Assembly (NCBI RefSeq): GCF_041296385.1
Contig: NW_027184085.1
Coordinates: 55,271,109-55,335,108, forward strand
Reading direction: 5' to 3'
Origin: Aphelocoma coerulescens
Taxonomy: Eukaryota > Chordata > Aves > Passeriformes > Corvidae
Length of the DNA: 64,000 nt
Part shown: in pieces, positions 36,088-48,060 of the stretch
Numbering within the stretch: the stretch's first letter is position 1
Layout: every line of letters starts with the position of its first letter
Notes under the pieces: model-generated
What the model saw: only the letters and a program-made list of their open reading frames with translations
Databases searched by the model: none
Told to the model about the DNA's origin: nothing
Position numbers and translations under genes: made by a program

Positions 36088-37849
36088 CTAAAATGGAAGT
36101 CTTCTTATTTTGGACAGAAGTTGGTGAAAGTTATAAGCTTTCCTTCAATTAGAAATATGTCAGATCTGGAGATTTTTAAAAACAAATGTGCTGCATGATG
36201 TTATTTGTCAGACACATACTTGCAGCTACAGCTTGCCTTTACTGAAGCAAATTATAATGGTATTTCAGTTCCTTTTTTTCCCAGTTTTAATAACTGCTTA
36301 GGTGCTGCTCATTATAAAGGGACATCTAAATGGGGTTCAGATCCAGGACCCTGGTCTGCTGCATTCCTGCTGAGCAGCCTGCAACAAACTGCTTTGAGGC
36401 CTTGGCAAATGTTTCTGGGCTTTGGAAGTGCAGGAAGATGTCTGTGTGTGAGCATAGTCCTGTTCATTCTCTTGCATCCCTGTGTTCTGACCTGGGAGCA
36501 GTACTGATCTTTGGGCATCAGCTCATGTCACCTCCAAAGGAGAGAACTGAACAGGGAGCAGACTGAAGCCTGCCTCAAGATGCAGAACTAGTTTAGTGTA
36601 GAAAATATTAACATATATAGCATTATGTCAACGGCACAACACTGCTGGGTTGTTCCCTAGACACACTAGAAGCATCTGCAGCTGAGGTACTTAATGGAGG
36701 CATCTAGTGTATCAAACTCCTAATCAAAATGTAACATGTTTTTAAATCTTGCAACCTCTAAGACATGCTAGCCGCAAGGAAATCATGTTGGTGCTTGAAT
36801 TTAAGACATGGACAGGATAGCCTCTTATCTTGGTAGAGACACTTAAAAGTAAAATAATCTGAGACAACAGGACTATACAAATACCATGAATTTACTCTAA
36901 ATTGCTAAAATTTATCCAGAATTTGTAAACCAATATTTATTACAGTAACAACTTGGATGTTTCTCCCAGTGGGGAGATAAGAACTTTTCGCAGTAGAAAA
37001 GGGGTGAGCTGGAAACTAATGAAATTCCTCCTATTGCAATTCTTGGCAGCTTTTTTGCAGTCTTGAAAATGTCCTGACTGGCACCAAACATGATGTGTTG
37101 GCTCACTGCTGGATGTGAATGACTATTAGGTGCCATGGCTGAGGTGAATTAGAATTATGGTGGAGTAAAGAGTAAACACCTGCAACTTAAGTGTACTTTA
37201 TATTATATATCCAGTATTATATACACTAAAGTCGTATTTCACTTTCACCAGAGATATTCTTGCTGCTGCTGCTGGCTCAGAAAAATGCAATAGTCTGATC
37301 TTGGCTCTAACAAGATAATTGCATTATGTAAAAACAGGCAGTCTTGAGAGGAATTCCAGGCCTCCAGGCATCGAAATTTAGATCCTTCTGATCTCAGTGT
37401 CAAAACATTCACTAATATCAAGGAGTCCCTGATCCTCTTGTTGAAACCTGGTGACTTTATTACAAATCTCTCTTTGGAGGAATTTTCTCTGTGCTTCTTG
37501 TCCAGTGAGTGATAATCATGTTCTGTGTACTTCCTGTTTCCCACCTTTCACATCTGGCAGCTGAATTTCAAATCCCTTACATGTACTTCTTTTCCTCTGT
37601 CTCAATCAGCTATTCATTTTCCAGTTCTCCTTTTGACAAAAGATTCTGCTTCTATTGTAAGCATGATTTCCTCTAACTTTTGATTTTGCTCAGCAATGAC
37701 AAAGCTTTCCCATAGGCTTAGAGTGTTATTTTATCTAGTGTGTTGGCTGAACTGTTGTGTCAGTTTGGGCACAAAATTTTGAAAATTATATTTAAAGTTG
37801 AGGTATAGGTGAGATGTAGTTGGAAGGGAAACAATCTGAAGTAGTGAAA
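36088..37849. other. Non-coding DNA
   Basis: No repeat family or gene recognised. Overlapping open frames on both strands around 36205-36566 have no recognisable product. Confidence 0.45.
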
Positions 37850-37899
37850 AATGTACAGGAAAAGTAACAGGAAAAGTAACAATGTACAGGAAAGTAACA
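37850..37899 (+). repeat. Short tandem repeat built on ACAGGAAAAGTAAC
   Basis: AATGTACAGGAAAAGTAAC is followed by AGGAAAAGTAAC and then AATGTACAGGAAAGTAAC, so the GGAAAAGTAAC core occurs three times in 50 bases. Confidence 0.85.
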
Positions 37900-40800
37900 A
37901 ATCTGGCTGAGGCACTTGGTCTTTTGACTTTAGGTCTTGGCATGTAGGGGGCACCACTGTCCCAGCTAAAAAGCCTCAGCTCTAGGAGAATATTTCTATT
38001 TTATACTGCCATCTTTGAAAGAAACCTAGATAAAAATATTTATTGTCACGCTGATGCACATTGCATGGAGCAATTGTTAGCGCAGCTGAGAAGTGCTTTT
38101 CAGAATGCAGTAGCAACAGCAATTTTCCAACTTCTCTTTCTCTCTACATATGGAGTATGTAATTTTTCATATCAGTCTTTATACAGTTATCAGATCGATG
38201 GGCTATTGGTTTCAGTAAGTCTCCTGCAGCAGCTTCCATAACTACAGCACCCTATGGCTAGTATTTATCATAATAATTGGGCTTATTTCATAAAATCTCT
38301 GTTGCAGAAAAGGAGGAAGGACAAAATCTCCCCCTCTGTCCTTAAGCTTCAAAAGCTTTATTTGAGAGAATGTCACTGGAGATCTAAGTAGTAATTCTGA
38401 ATTGTTAAATTAAAGGTTAAGTCTAAAGTTATTTTTGATAGTCTCTTTAATAGTGATGAATCTGAATATAACAAGGAAGTTTATCTTTCCACAGAGCTGT
38501 GTTCTTCAAACACCTGATGTCAAAAATGAGATAAAATGTTTATCTATGCACTCTTTTGTTATTGTGGGTATTGAGGGGTCTTCTCTGGATGGTGAAAGAA
38601 TTGCCTCTGTGGCAGCTCTAAACAGTGTGAGCCTCTCAGAATCTGAGGGCATCCTGGAACCAAAGTCACTTGGCATTCTCTGGACTTGTACTGAGAGATA
38701 AGATAAAATTTCCATTGATTTTTGGTTTGCATCCTATCTTCCCAGTTTATTTCCAGATGTAAATGATGAATATGGTCCCAGTCTGTAACCTTGCTTCAAT
38801 TAAATGGATGGCATCATTACCAGAAGTTAGTGTTGGATTTGCTAAAGACTGAAGAGACATATTTTCTCCCTTCTCAGACATTTCTCATTTTTTTTCTGTT
38901 TGCAATGACTTGTATGTTTGTCAGTAAGACAGTTTCTGTTAAAGTGCCTGGTGTCTAAATATGAAGCCTTATAGGCATTTTTTCAAATGAGTTTTTACTT
39001 CTCATAATATTCATATAGTACTAACAGGCTTTTTAATTGTTTTTTTTAAGCGTAGTTCCCTTCTTGAAAAAAGAAAAGAGAGATGTCTTTGAAGCATTTA
39101 AAATAACATGACTAGTGTTTAGAGAACAAAGATAACAGAATGTACAAGATGATCTCAAACTTACATTGCTCAGGAGCCTCTGTTCTGCTATGTCAAACCT
39201 CTTGCCAGTGATGATAAGTTTGCAGCCTTCTGTTTTAGTTACTTAAGGATGGTCCACCTGCACAACTTGTCCTGCTTGACATGACCCGGAACTATTTCCT
39301 GTGGAGCAAGCTGAGTACCTGACATTGCTAAAGAAAAACCCATGATAAAGGATTGGTTGTAAGTAATAAGAGACACTCTTAGATGAACTAAAAAGCAATT
39401 GACTGCAGGGAAGTAAAAAAAGTGTGTGAAAGCTGTGCTACTTGAGGATGACAGTGAGGTTTCTGGCTTCATCAGTTTGTTTTGTGACTTTGGACAGAAC
39501 AGTGCTGGCCCCTGCTGTACCCAGGGAAACCAAACTCCCATCTCCAGAGTAGGACACTATTAATTCTGCAATAAGGGTGAAGGAGCATGATCCTCTCACT
39601 TCTCTCTACATTTCAAAGAAGGAGATAAAGTAGGCTTTCCTTTTAGTGAAACATTTTTCAGCCCTTTGAATAGAATGGGAAATTGTGAATTTCAGACAGC
39701 TACATCTATCTTTGTAAGCCTTCACTATCAGCAGATAAACACACTTCTGGCTGCATGCACAGCAATATAACTTGCCACATTCACTCGAAGTGTTTTTATG
39801 TAAAAATTAGTATCTTGTTATGTTAAGATTGATTGCCATGTAATCTTCCATACATATATGCTGCTAAAATACCATGATTTGGGTTGCCATTCTTCCATAA
39901 AAACGAGAGAAGCTTTTAACATAAGCATTTACTGTTGTATTGACAGGTGGTGAAAAGAGCTACATGAGAAAGTACAGTGGGGACCTATCAGTTTGCTTAG
40001 ACTGTCTTGTCTTTCCCTTCCAGGTCTCAAAGGAGTCTTTGACGAGCTGATCCTCACCTGCTAAGGCAGTGATAACACAGGATCTAGGTGGGAACAAATC
40101 TTCCTTCATGATATTCACACTAACCCACAGTACATCTCTCTCCGGGGAGCTTAGGAGAAAATAGGAGTTAAAGAGATTTACTGGGATACATGGTCCAATT
40201 TGCTGCATTCACAGACAGTTATTTCTGTAATCCCTTTAAAAACACGATCAAGTATTACAAGATCACATTTGACCTGGCTAGAAATTGTGATAACAGCAAC
40301 TTCTGGGATGCTTTCAATTTCTGACTCCTTTTTGAATTACACATCTTTTTCTTATTAACAATCTAAATGTATTCACAGTCAATTTATGCTGTTCTTCCTC
40401 CCTCTCCCCTTGCCTTGTGGTTTCGGCAAAACAGTGCTCTGAGTTGTTCACTGATAATTTTCTGTAATCTTTCCATCTTTCACTTTTATTGCTAACTGCA
40501 ATTGCAAGGGTAACTATTCCTTCTGTAGGGAAGCTCTGTTAATGAATTGAGTTTTAAAAGTTCTGAGTACTTCCCGGAGGAATAGAAAAACTGCTTAAGG
40601 TCAAGGAAAACATTCTCAGTGCTGTAGTTATGCTATCAGAGTTGCAGTTGTTTGCGGTCATGTTACACTTCAGCTCAATCTGTGCTCTTAATAGCGTGAC
40701 TTAGAAGCTAACAAGGTTGTTGCCATGGTGCTGGTGTTGGCACGATGACATTTTTTGGAGGTGGTGGTGAAGTTGCTTCAAAGAAGCCCTGGTCTCATCC

Positions 40801-41628
40801 TCTGACCTGAATGTCTGCCAGTGGCTGGAGAGCACTAGGTCAGTCTGTGAAAAGCACTGAACTTCCCAGTGTCATCCAGAAGGAGTATAGCTGTTCTGGT
40901 CTGAGCCTGCTCCTTGGCATGAGCCAACATATGTGAAGGCAATTGGTAAATTCTTTTCGAAAACACACTCCCCACCTGGCCTATAATGCTAATGTATCTG
41001 TGCTCTCATTCCTTCTCACTGTGGAAGACTGACAGGGATGTTCCTAAGGCTGGAACTCCTGTGCTGCAGGTTTGAGACGATGGCACTGTATTTCTGCAAG
41101 TGAAACCCCCAGGCATGCAAGCAAGGTTTAAATATAGTAAGTCTGGGGACATATTAGTATTTCTTTCAGCACAATATGGAACTGTGAAACTGTGCCTGCT
41201 GGTTTCTCCCTCAGCCTTGAGTTTGTATTTGATATTTTTAATGGGACTATTGATAAATTTGGCTCTCTGTAGATTTTTCCTTATTTATTTTGATTTTTGT
41301 TGGTTTTTTGTTTGGGTTTGTTTGGGGGGAGGGGGAATGGAGTCCCCCTCAGGCTGTGTTGTGACCTACTTAGTTTATAAGTAGAGGCAAACTGAAATAG
41401 CACCACCAGAGAGTGCAGCAATGATCTCATTAAAAAGTCAACATTTGCTAATAGAGAAAAACTGATGTTGAAATTCCTTTAGGTGGAAATTCTTAACAAG
41501 ATGGGTTCACTATAATGATCACTTTCATACCTATTAAGGCTGCATTTCTTTTTGAGAGTTCATCAGTTCATTGTTGAAATGCTGAATAAAGATGCCATTT
41601 CTTTTCTAATGTATCATTTAGAAGTGGA
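37900..41628. other. Unique non-coding DNA
   Basis: About 3.7 kb with no recognised element. An open frame at 38435-38701 crosses an acceptor-like CTTTCCACAG near 38494 but has no recognisable product. A G-rich patch lies at 41318-41343. Confidence 0.45.
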
Positions 41629-41830
41629 CTAATATGCCATTATCTGCCATAGAAGCAAAAAAATAAAGGGCTTATAAGTTCTGAACTCTTTTTGATACCA
41701 CAATTAGTACTGCTGCAGTTTAACCATCAACTAAGATGCCATGATTTGCTACTGAAACAGAAAAATGAAGGGTTTGTAAGTACTGAACTTTTCTTCATAC
41801 CACAACTAGTATTGTTGCAGATTAACTGTC
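41629..41830 (+). repeat. Degenerate tandem duplication, unit about 102 bases
   Basis: Copy one starts CTAATATGCCAT at 41629 and copy two CTAAGATGCCAT at 41731. Both then carry an A-rich segment with AAA(T/G)AAGGG, AAGT(T/A)CTGAACT, ATACCACAA(T/C)TAGTA and GCAG(T/A)TTAAC. They differ by scattered changes, so the duplication is old. A third copy may begin at 41830 but soon loses similarity. Confidence 0.85.
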
Positions 41831-42854
41831 TAATACCTACTTTAGGTTGGTTGACATTGTACCAGCTGGTGCCATGATTGCTACAGCTCTTGGGCAGTCC
41901 CTGGCCATGTGGCTGGAAAACAAACACCTCTGAAAACATCTACCAAGAATTGGTCCATATTTCTTTTCCACAGGCCCCGCTGTCTTATACATGCTGCAAG
42001 AATCCCCACTGAAACAGTTGGTTATTGGGCAACCTGTTTTAACAAAATGAAAAAATAATCACTGAAAACAGGGAAAAATAACCAGCTGGGAAGTGAGAAA
42101 GTTTAATGAAGACTTAGTGTACTTTGAGTATTTACAAAAAAGGAGGAAAGAGTTTGTCTTGACTTCATGTTGGGCTGCAGCTTTCAAGGCACCTGAAAGC
42201 CTTTTGGTGAGGATGACAAGCTGTAATATCCAGCCTCCTCAGGTAGCTGCTTCATGATATTGTTCTTAGGTACAGGTCTGTAGTGAGCAGAATGATTAAT
42301 GAAGTAACTTTAAAACCAACTTAGTTTCTGATTAGGTTTACTAAAAGTGAAGAAACTCCTCTGAGCTGTTTGTAGTTTCCATGAAAGATGGGTATGACTG
42401 GGCTGTATCATGGGACTGACTGTGGCTGCCAAACCCAACAAGGCCTTTCAATTTGACCATATAAGCAGTATATGCACTCATATAGTATTTGTCATGCCCC
42501 AAGCTGGACATCTGAGTTGAGCACTTTATGGGACAGAGATTTAATGGGTCAGGGGAGAAGTATGGCAAGCGGTCAAGGGTACCAGGAGAAGGTGGTGAAC
42601 TAAGGGCTGGAATGAAAGATCAGTAACAGGACAGGATTTCAGAGAAGAAATAACATCTGAGAGAGCCTTGGAATAAAACGTCTTTGGAGGTGACAAAAAA
42701 GGACAGGAAGCACCAGGGGAGAGGAGGTATGGGTAGCAGAGCAAAAGAATGTAGAAAGAGACACAAACCTGACTCTTACCTCTTTGATTCCTCATGCAGA
42801 GTGGTCTATGTAGGAAAATAATAATGTTGTATGATTTAAATCTATCAGGAAGTT
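41831..42854. other. Non-coding DNA
   Basis: Nothing recognised. Short minus-strand open frames at 42341-42568 and 42541-42795 have no recognisable product. Confidence 0.45.
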
Positions 42855-43380
42855 ATAGAATCACAGGACTGTTTGGCTTGGAAGGGACCTTTAAAGGCGA
42901 TCTCATCCGAGCTTTCTGCCATGGGGAGGGACACTTTCCACTAGATGAGGTTGTTCCAGGCCCTGTCCAAGCTGGCCTTGAACACTTCCAGGGATGGGAT
43001 ATCCACACATTGCTCTCTGTGCAACCTATTCCAGTGCCTATACATCCTCATCATAAAAAAATATGTCCACATATCCAATCTAAATCTACCTCTTTCAGCT
43101 GAAAATCATTGTTCCTTTTCCTGTCTCTACAGGCCTTGGTAAAATGTTTATTTTCACCTTTCCTTTAAGCCCTCTTTATATACTGGAAGGCAGCAACACA
43201 AGGTCTCCCCAGAGCCTTGTCTTCTCTAGGATGAACAACTCCAACACTCTCAGCCTAGCAAGGGTGTTTCAGCCCTCTGATCATTTTCATGGACCTCCTC
43301 TGGACCTGACCAAACAGATCCATGTCTTTCTTGTCTCTCCTAAAGGGATTCCCTGTAGGTATCAAGGGTGAGGCAAGATT
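42855..43380 (-). mobile_element. CR1 LINE 3' fragment, about 520 bases, inverted
   Basis: This is the longest CR1 copy in the window. From the left it reads ATAGAATCACAGGACTG, TTGGAAGGGACCTTTAAAGG, CACTTTCCACTAGATGAGG, CTTGAACACTTCCAGGGATG, CATTGCTCTCTGTGCAACC, CTCTGGACCTGACC and CATGTCTTTCTTGTCTC, all the reverse complement of successive blocks of an avian CR1 3' region. The 5' limit (right end) is approximate. Only the end of ORF2 or its 3' flank could be present, and no intact reverse transcriptase is. The 102-, 65- and 75-codon open frames in it are on the wrong strand for CR1 and are not genes. Confidence 0.92.
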
Positions 43381-43649
43381 TTCTTTGTGGGAAGGAGATG
43401 ACCAAAATCTTCAGTTGCAATATATTGTGCCTGAGTTCACAAAGCAAGGCGAACTTACAGAAAATAAAACCAAATTTCTGTAATAGAAATTCTGTGAAAG
43501 CATCTGTCATCACAGTAGAATAAAGAAAGTAAAAATTTCAGGTAAAATTTGTTTATCCAAAATGGGTTTATTCATTCTTTGTGTGAAAGAATAGCCTCTA
43601 TAATTCGTTAAATAGGAATAATAGAAATTTTAGAGTTTTCTTTCTAAGA
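43381..43649. other. AT-rich non-coding DNA
   Basis: Nothing recognised. Confidence 0.5.
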
Positions 43650-43672
43650 AAAGGTTTTCTAAGAAAACCTTT
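43650..43672. repeat. 23-base perfect palindrome
   Basis: The arms AAAGGTTTTCT and AGAAAACCTTT are exact reverse complements around one A at 43661. A related TTTCTAAGAAAAGG precedes it, so the palindrome may have arisen by a local copying error. Confidence 0.75.
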
Positions 43673-45244
43673 GTGGTATAGTGCATAAGTGACTGAAATA
43701 TATGAGAAGGCAGTCTTAAGAATATGAAAAGAGAGTTTTAGATGATTGAAGAAGTGACACAGTGACATGCAGATATGAAACATACTTCCTTTCTTTAATT
43801 AGTGTACACTAAACTCTCCATCTTGAAACTGTCACAGACTCAGAAATTCAGTGTGGATGCGAGCCAGTCATCACTCTGCTTGTAAAATACAGAATTAACA
43901 TTGAGTCACAAGTTGTTTTAGAAATGTATGTTTAAGTTGTTGTAGCACTTTGACCAGTTATTTGTAGTTATTTGAAGTGTTTGATTTATTTGACTTATTT
44001 GAAGTGTCAGGTATGTGTAGTACCTATTCAAAAAGTCTGAATTTGGTAGGGTTTTTTTCATTGTGGGTTAATTTTTGTTGCTGTTGCTTTTTTTCTTTGT
44101 TTTTTTTGTTTACTGTGGGTGACTTATAGGGGACGGGGGAGTTTCTGCACTACTTGCATCTTGCTTTCTGTAACCACTGACTAGCAGTAGCACCTCCCTC
44201 TAGTCAGGAGACAGAAGAGGACCCTCTGATGTGTTATGCACTTGGTTACATATTCCTTTTGATCAAAGGAACCTTGAGGTGAACACTCGATGTGTACAAG
44301 AACTCCTTCACTTTAGGATGAAAATGAATCTGTTTCATCTGCTTCCTACAGGTTCAAATTGGGGAGCTCAGCACTAGAAATACACAATACAGTAGTTTGG
44401 GTAAGAAAATTAGGATTTTTCAGAAGGGCACTCCTGTAAATGTTCACCATATCCCTTACATCTATTGTGCTTCTGGACCACAGCAGATTTCATTGAGATA
44501 TTTCCAAGTTGTAGAGTTTTGCAATAATATTGTTTTAGAGTGGTTGTTTTAGCAGATCAATAGAAATTGCTGAAGAGGTTCTGTCTATGCGATTTTCTGT
44601 CACTAAGAACCACATGTCTGTTGTGGACCAAATCAGCTCTACTCTCACGGGACAGAGTAGTTCCCTCTCTCTCCACATTCTTTTTCTTCCCAGCCCCCAT
44701 ATCACCCTAACTAGTCCCCTCCCCATACTGTAGGATCCCCCTGTAAGGCAGGGATCCAGCTCTGAGAAAGCTTCACTTCACAGTGTCTGGTCCAGGGACC
44801 ATGATCTAGGAGCCTTCTGTGCAGCTGATTCTGTTGAGACATCCTCTCTCACTTTCTCACTGTTAGAGTGTGCCCAAAACAAGCTATTTCTCTCTCTGCT
44901 GTTACTCCCACTCGACCTGACAAAATGAACTAACTGGGGTCTGTGTATCATACGTAGGCTCGTCTCTCCCTCTTTTCAAAGGTGTTAAATAAGAAAACTA
45001 GTGTCAGTTTCAGTGCCTCTGAAAAGCCCAGGCATGCTGACTGTCAGTGTTGCAAACCTCCAGCTTGGTATGTCTGCAGGCACATAAATGGTGCAATCTC
45101 AGAAGCTGTGGTTGGAGGACAACTCAGTTAACACTTGCTCCTTAGGTTATTGAAAGGTTCGTCTCTTCCTGCTTGTATATATTTCTGAGATAAAACTCCT
45201 CCGAAGCAGAGAGCAAGTGCTGATGCAGATGAGAGAAAGGGACA
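43673..45244. other. Non-coding DNA
   Basis: No element or gene recognised. The part from 44640 to 45000 is richer in C and T, but I could not assign it to a repeat family. Confidence 0.45.
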
Positions 45245-45530
45245 TCAGCTATGTCTTGACATCACCATAAATGTGTTGGGGCTCTCCATCAAAGTTATTG
45301 TGAGGCCCAGAGGGTGTTTGTGACAAGTAGCTGCACTGGCTGTACAGAAGGCTTGAGATACAGCAGGGCACCTGAGCACCCTGGCTGGGGCAGTGGGATG
45401 ATCCTGGGTGGCAATGCACTGCTCCCAGCACCCCAGGAACCCCCACTGCTCCCAGCAACCCTCCAGCCTGCACAGAGCCATGATGTTACTGCTCAGTCTC
45501 ACCCAGACCTGATTTTGTTGTAGAGAAATT
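45245..45530. other. GC-richer block with a 27-base partial duplication
   Basis: CACTGCTCCCAGCA occurs at 45417-45430 and again at 45444-45457, a period of 27 bases. A 144-codon minus frame (45245-45679) spans the block. Its peptide is not recognisable and its openness reflects the composition. It could be a fragment of an unclassified repeat. Confidence 0.3.
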
Positions 45531-47549
45531 AGGGAACTGCACTGGGGTAGTTGGAAGAACATACAAAGATTGTCTAGGCAACTACCAAAAGCGTGCATAG
45601 TCCCAAAGGCAGAACTAACACCGCGTGACTGAGCAAATATAAATATAAATACATTGTATATAAATACAATAACAAACATATAAAATTTTCAATAAACTAG
45701 AAATCGATACTGACTGTTTGCAACTAGGATTTCATCTCTTGCTATCACTGTAAGACACTTTAATAACAAAACCAAGTCACACTGGTAACATTTTATATAG
45801 GGGTAATATTGTAAAGTCTGACAGTAATCTGAAAAGAAAACATTTTCTTACAAGCCATTTCTCCCTTCTTTTCCAGCTTAAGCCACTTTAATTTATATCT
45901 AAAACCCTGAAGTGCTAGCATAATCTGGAATCTCAAAAAATTTATAGGAACTTTAGAAGGCTTGTTTTACTGCTTAGAATTTTTACCAAAGTCCAGAGAA
46001 CAGTACTGCTAGGGTTTTTAATGTTTACTGCAGAAGCCATGCTTCTCTATCACCTATGTATTCTTTCAAAGTCATTAATTTTTTGTACTGAATAAATTGC
46101 CAATCTTAGCGTGCACTGACGTACTTGAAAAGGGAAGGGAAGACAAAATCTGTTGGACATGCTATAGAAATAAAAACCTATTTTAGAGGCTTGTGTGCAT
46201 CAGCATTTCAAAAAACCATTTCTGTGATGCACCATCACACTCCACAAATCAACTGTTATCACTGATAATCTTTTATTAGGCAATTTACATTTCAAAGAGT
46301 TGGCGTTAATTTTTCATCTTCCTCTTATCCCACCCTTACATCCTTCACAGAAAAAAATTAAAGGACATTTATTTTGAAACAAAAGATAAAGTGACCCAGT
46401 TCTACTTCGAATAAGGCACTTCCATATACAAGTAGTCAGATGGATAAAAATTTACTCTAATGAATAAAAAATATCACTTCATCTTTTTAAAAAATAACTC
46501 TGTTTTCATACTGTTTAGAGTCCTGGAAGCAACTGAATGTTTTTCTGAAATGTGTTACATAATGTGTCAAAGAACATTCAATCTCCACAAGTATTTCTGG
46601 TTGTGGGGCAGATTTTGGTCTCATTTATTTTTACACTGCTCTTCTTTGTGGAGTTTTCTACGGCTCAAATTTCGTAACACATACCAGAAGTAAACTCTAA
46701 AACCTTCACAAAACCTGATGATATCCTATAGTGATGCCTTTTTGTCACAAGGAGGGCTATGTTTAAAAAAGGATTTATGTGCCTAGCTTTCTTTAGAAGT
46801 GCCTAAGCCCAAAATTAGATACTCAGAAGTTCTCTTCTCAGTTTTATCTTAGTATGCAGGCTCTGAAGCCTTTATCATTCTTCAGCCACTGAATTTCTGT
46901 GCAGACAGCGCTAAGCAGTGTGTATCCCTCCTTCACTTAAACACCTTTGGGTGCTTCTTACATCAGTCTCTTCAGAAACAATCAGAGAGGAATCTGGTGG
47001 CTTTCTCTCATCCAGCAGCCCAGTGTGAATAGTCTTTCATTCACTCATGAAGGATTTGACCCTACACCTCCTACCACACTGCTTTGCCTCCTAAGTTACA
47101 AGGTACTCTCTGGTAGAACTGTTCTGGTTCACTCTATGAAGCTGCTTCCTTCAACCCCCAGCCTACAGCAGATGCTCCATTTGCTTTAGAGTATCTTGGG
47201 GTAAACTGTTGTGTGACAGCACACAAGTGCAGACTTACTGGGCTTGGACAGGTCTCTGAGATCCTTCCAAAGAGTGTGTTCAAATTTCAGTTAATTGCTG
47301 GTATTCCTGCTTTTACTTTAGTTGATATTCCTTCTGTTTAGATCACTGTTATTTCAGCCTTCCCTGCATGAAGCTTCATTAGCAACTTATTCTATATAAT
47401 CTTTGCTAGTTTTCATTTAGCAGTTACTTAGCAATAAGATCCTTTGTCACTCTTCTTGCTGCTGTTAGACATGTCTTTGAGAAACTGAAGGTGAGGCTTT
47501 TTTATGCTAGCTCTGAACAATAAACAGTCAAAATAAAATGCCGCAAAAA
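45531..47549. other. AT-rich non-coding DNA
   Basis: No gene or repeat recognised. Confidence 0.5.
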
Positions 47550-48060
47550 GTGGGGAAAGAGACAGCTCATGAGCAGAGTTTGTGTGTTGGCTGCTGGCAG
47601 TTTGGGTAGCTTTTGCTGTGGTTTCTCTTGGTTGGATTTGCCATCTGGCATGTCCTTCCATTTTTCATCCTCTGAAGCACTGTGGGTGCTTGTGCACTTG
47701 TGTCAGGTGGTACCATCTAATCCTGGCTCTGACTGGGTGGGAAACCTGTGCTGACGTGCTCTGGCTTACAACACTGACTCTTTACTTTGCTCCTCACAGG
47801 GCAGCTGCTGCTGCTTGGGCTGCTTCTATCATTTCTCACCCACCAGACTGTTGTGCTGCCACTCCAAAACACAATGGATATTTCTCCTTGAGCTCGTTCC
47901 TCATAAAGGAGCAAACAACACACTGCCAGGTCAGATATGTGGATGTGACAATTTCCAGTTTGCCGTGCCAGGGAACTGAAGTATTTTATAGTCCATTCAT
48001 GGAGTATTAATGCCACAGCAAATACCTCAGCAGACACAGGACAAGTCCACCTACAGATTC
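47550..48060. other. GC-richer unclassified block with overlapping open frames
   Basis: A 142-codon plus frame (47582-48010, ATG start) overlaps a 106-codon minus frame (47717-48037). The plus strand has an acceptor-like pyrimidine tract ending CTCCTCACAG near 47800. The plus peptide is rich in Cys, Trp and Ala and matches no family I know. It is more likely a diverged repeat than a gene, but I cannot assign it. Confidence 0.25.

Noticed and set aside
35581..36198. 205-codon and 153-codon open frames encoding FPSLP repeats
   Set aside because: They are translations of the CCCTT array. A pure pentamer repeat without stops is open in all frames.
42794..43371. Three open frames of 65-102 codons
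   Set aside because: They lie within a minus-strand CR1 fragment and are antisense to it.
45245..45679. 144-codon minus-strand frame
   Set aside because: No recognisable domain. It overlaps another open frame in a GC-richer block and ends in AT-rich background.
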